64,000 nucleotides of DNA, taken from assembly GCA_019843655.1 (NCBI GenBank), contig JACDQD010000006.1, forward strand, positions 25,686,246 through 25,750,245, written 5' to 3'. A program made the position numbers and the translations under genes. Positions 63,881 to 64,000 of the stretch are shown here, piece after piece (within the stretch, counting starts at the first letter, position 1; every line of letters begins with the position of its first letter). The notes beneath the pieces were generated by a model. It did not search any database. It saw only the letters and a program-made list of their open reading frames with translations, and was not told where the DNA came from. This DNA comes from Lethocerus indicus (Eukaryota; Arthropoda; Insecta; Hemiptera; Belostomatidae).

Positions 63881-63917
63881 AGATGATGATGATGATGGTG
63901 GTGGTGGTGGTGGTGGG
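63881..63917. repeat. (GAT)n(GGT)n trinucleotide repeat
   Basis: GATGAT units change to GGTGGT units. Methionine/valine and proline/serine frames over it are artefacts. Confidence 0.85.
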
Positions 63918-64000
63918 CCGTTGCAGCTGGCAGGGTGCACTGTGAATCGACCACGTGCTTCTTTAGAACCGTTCGGTGATTGACAGCTTATCACATTTCA

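Noticed and set aside
1..64000. CRISPR arrays, operons, bacterial genes, rRNA
   Set aside because: Repeats are microsatellites without spacers, and the coding sequence is eukaryotic with introns; no rRNA sequence is recognised.

Overview
The window looks like nuclear DNA from an arthropod, most likely an insect. The reasons are very long introns, many dinucleotide microsatellites, glutamine-repeat coding sequence, a C2H2 zinc-finger gene close to the Drosophila dati/CG2052 type, a gypsy-like LTR retrotransposon and a fragment of a Jockey-like LINE. I cannot name the order or species. Almost all reading frames above 60 codons in this window are chance or simple-repeat frames.

The main gene lies on the minus strand and spans at least 29 kb. 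A 5' coding exon (46512-45994) encodes a long glutamine-rich N-terminal region and ends in a phase-0 donor. About 27.7 kb downstream there is a 99-bp candidate exon (18298-18200, phase 0 at both ends). After a 391-bp intron comes a 220-bp exon (17808-17589) with two complete C2H2 fingers; it ends in a donor inside the linker that should lead to a third finger. The three exons are phase-compatible, and the 99-bp exon can be included or skipped without changing frame. I see no further fingers between positions 1 and 17588, so the 3' end of the gene is probably outside the window. The GC- and CpG-rich block at about 46.5-48.3 kb is the likely promoter and 5' UTR region.

The large intron holds a Ty3/gypsy element on the minus strand (about 36782-42233). 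It has gag, a DTGS protease, a YMDD reverse transcriptase, RNase H and integrase, no env, and a primer-binding site for tRNA-Phe. Its LTRs match over about 197 bp except for three single-base length differences. Several of its pol frame breaks fall in homopolymers. It therefore looks young, and many breaks may be assembly errors. Its left end is odd: the 3' LTR lacks its terminal 49 bp, and a 39-bp flanking sequence occurs on both sides of the element.

The rest is intronic or intergenic DNA: AT-rich stretches, G/C homopolymers, (GT), (GA), (TC) and (TA) arrays, tRNA-like T-arm hairpins that may be SINE remnants, a perfect 22-bp inverted repeat at 43.9 kb, two stretches rich in promoter-type motifs (5.9 and 8.2-8.5 kb), and a LINE pol C-terminal fragment at 63.4-63.7 kb. 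I found no convincing new multi-gene system. The best leads are the exon chain of the zinc-finger gene, the retroelement junction, and the 43.9-kb hairpin.
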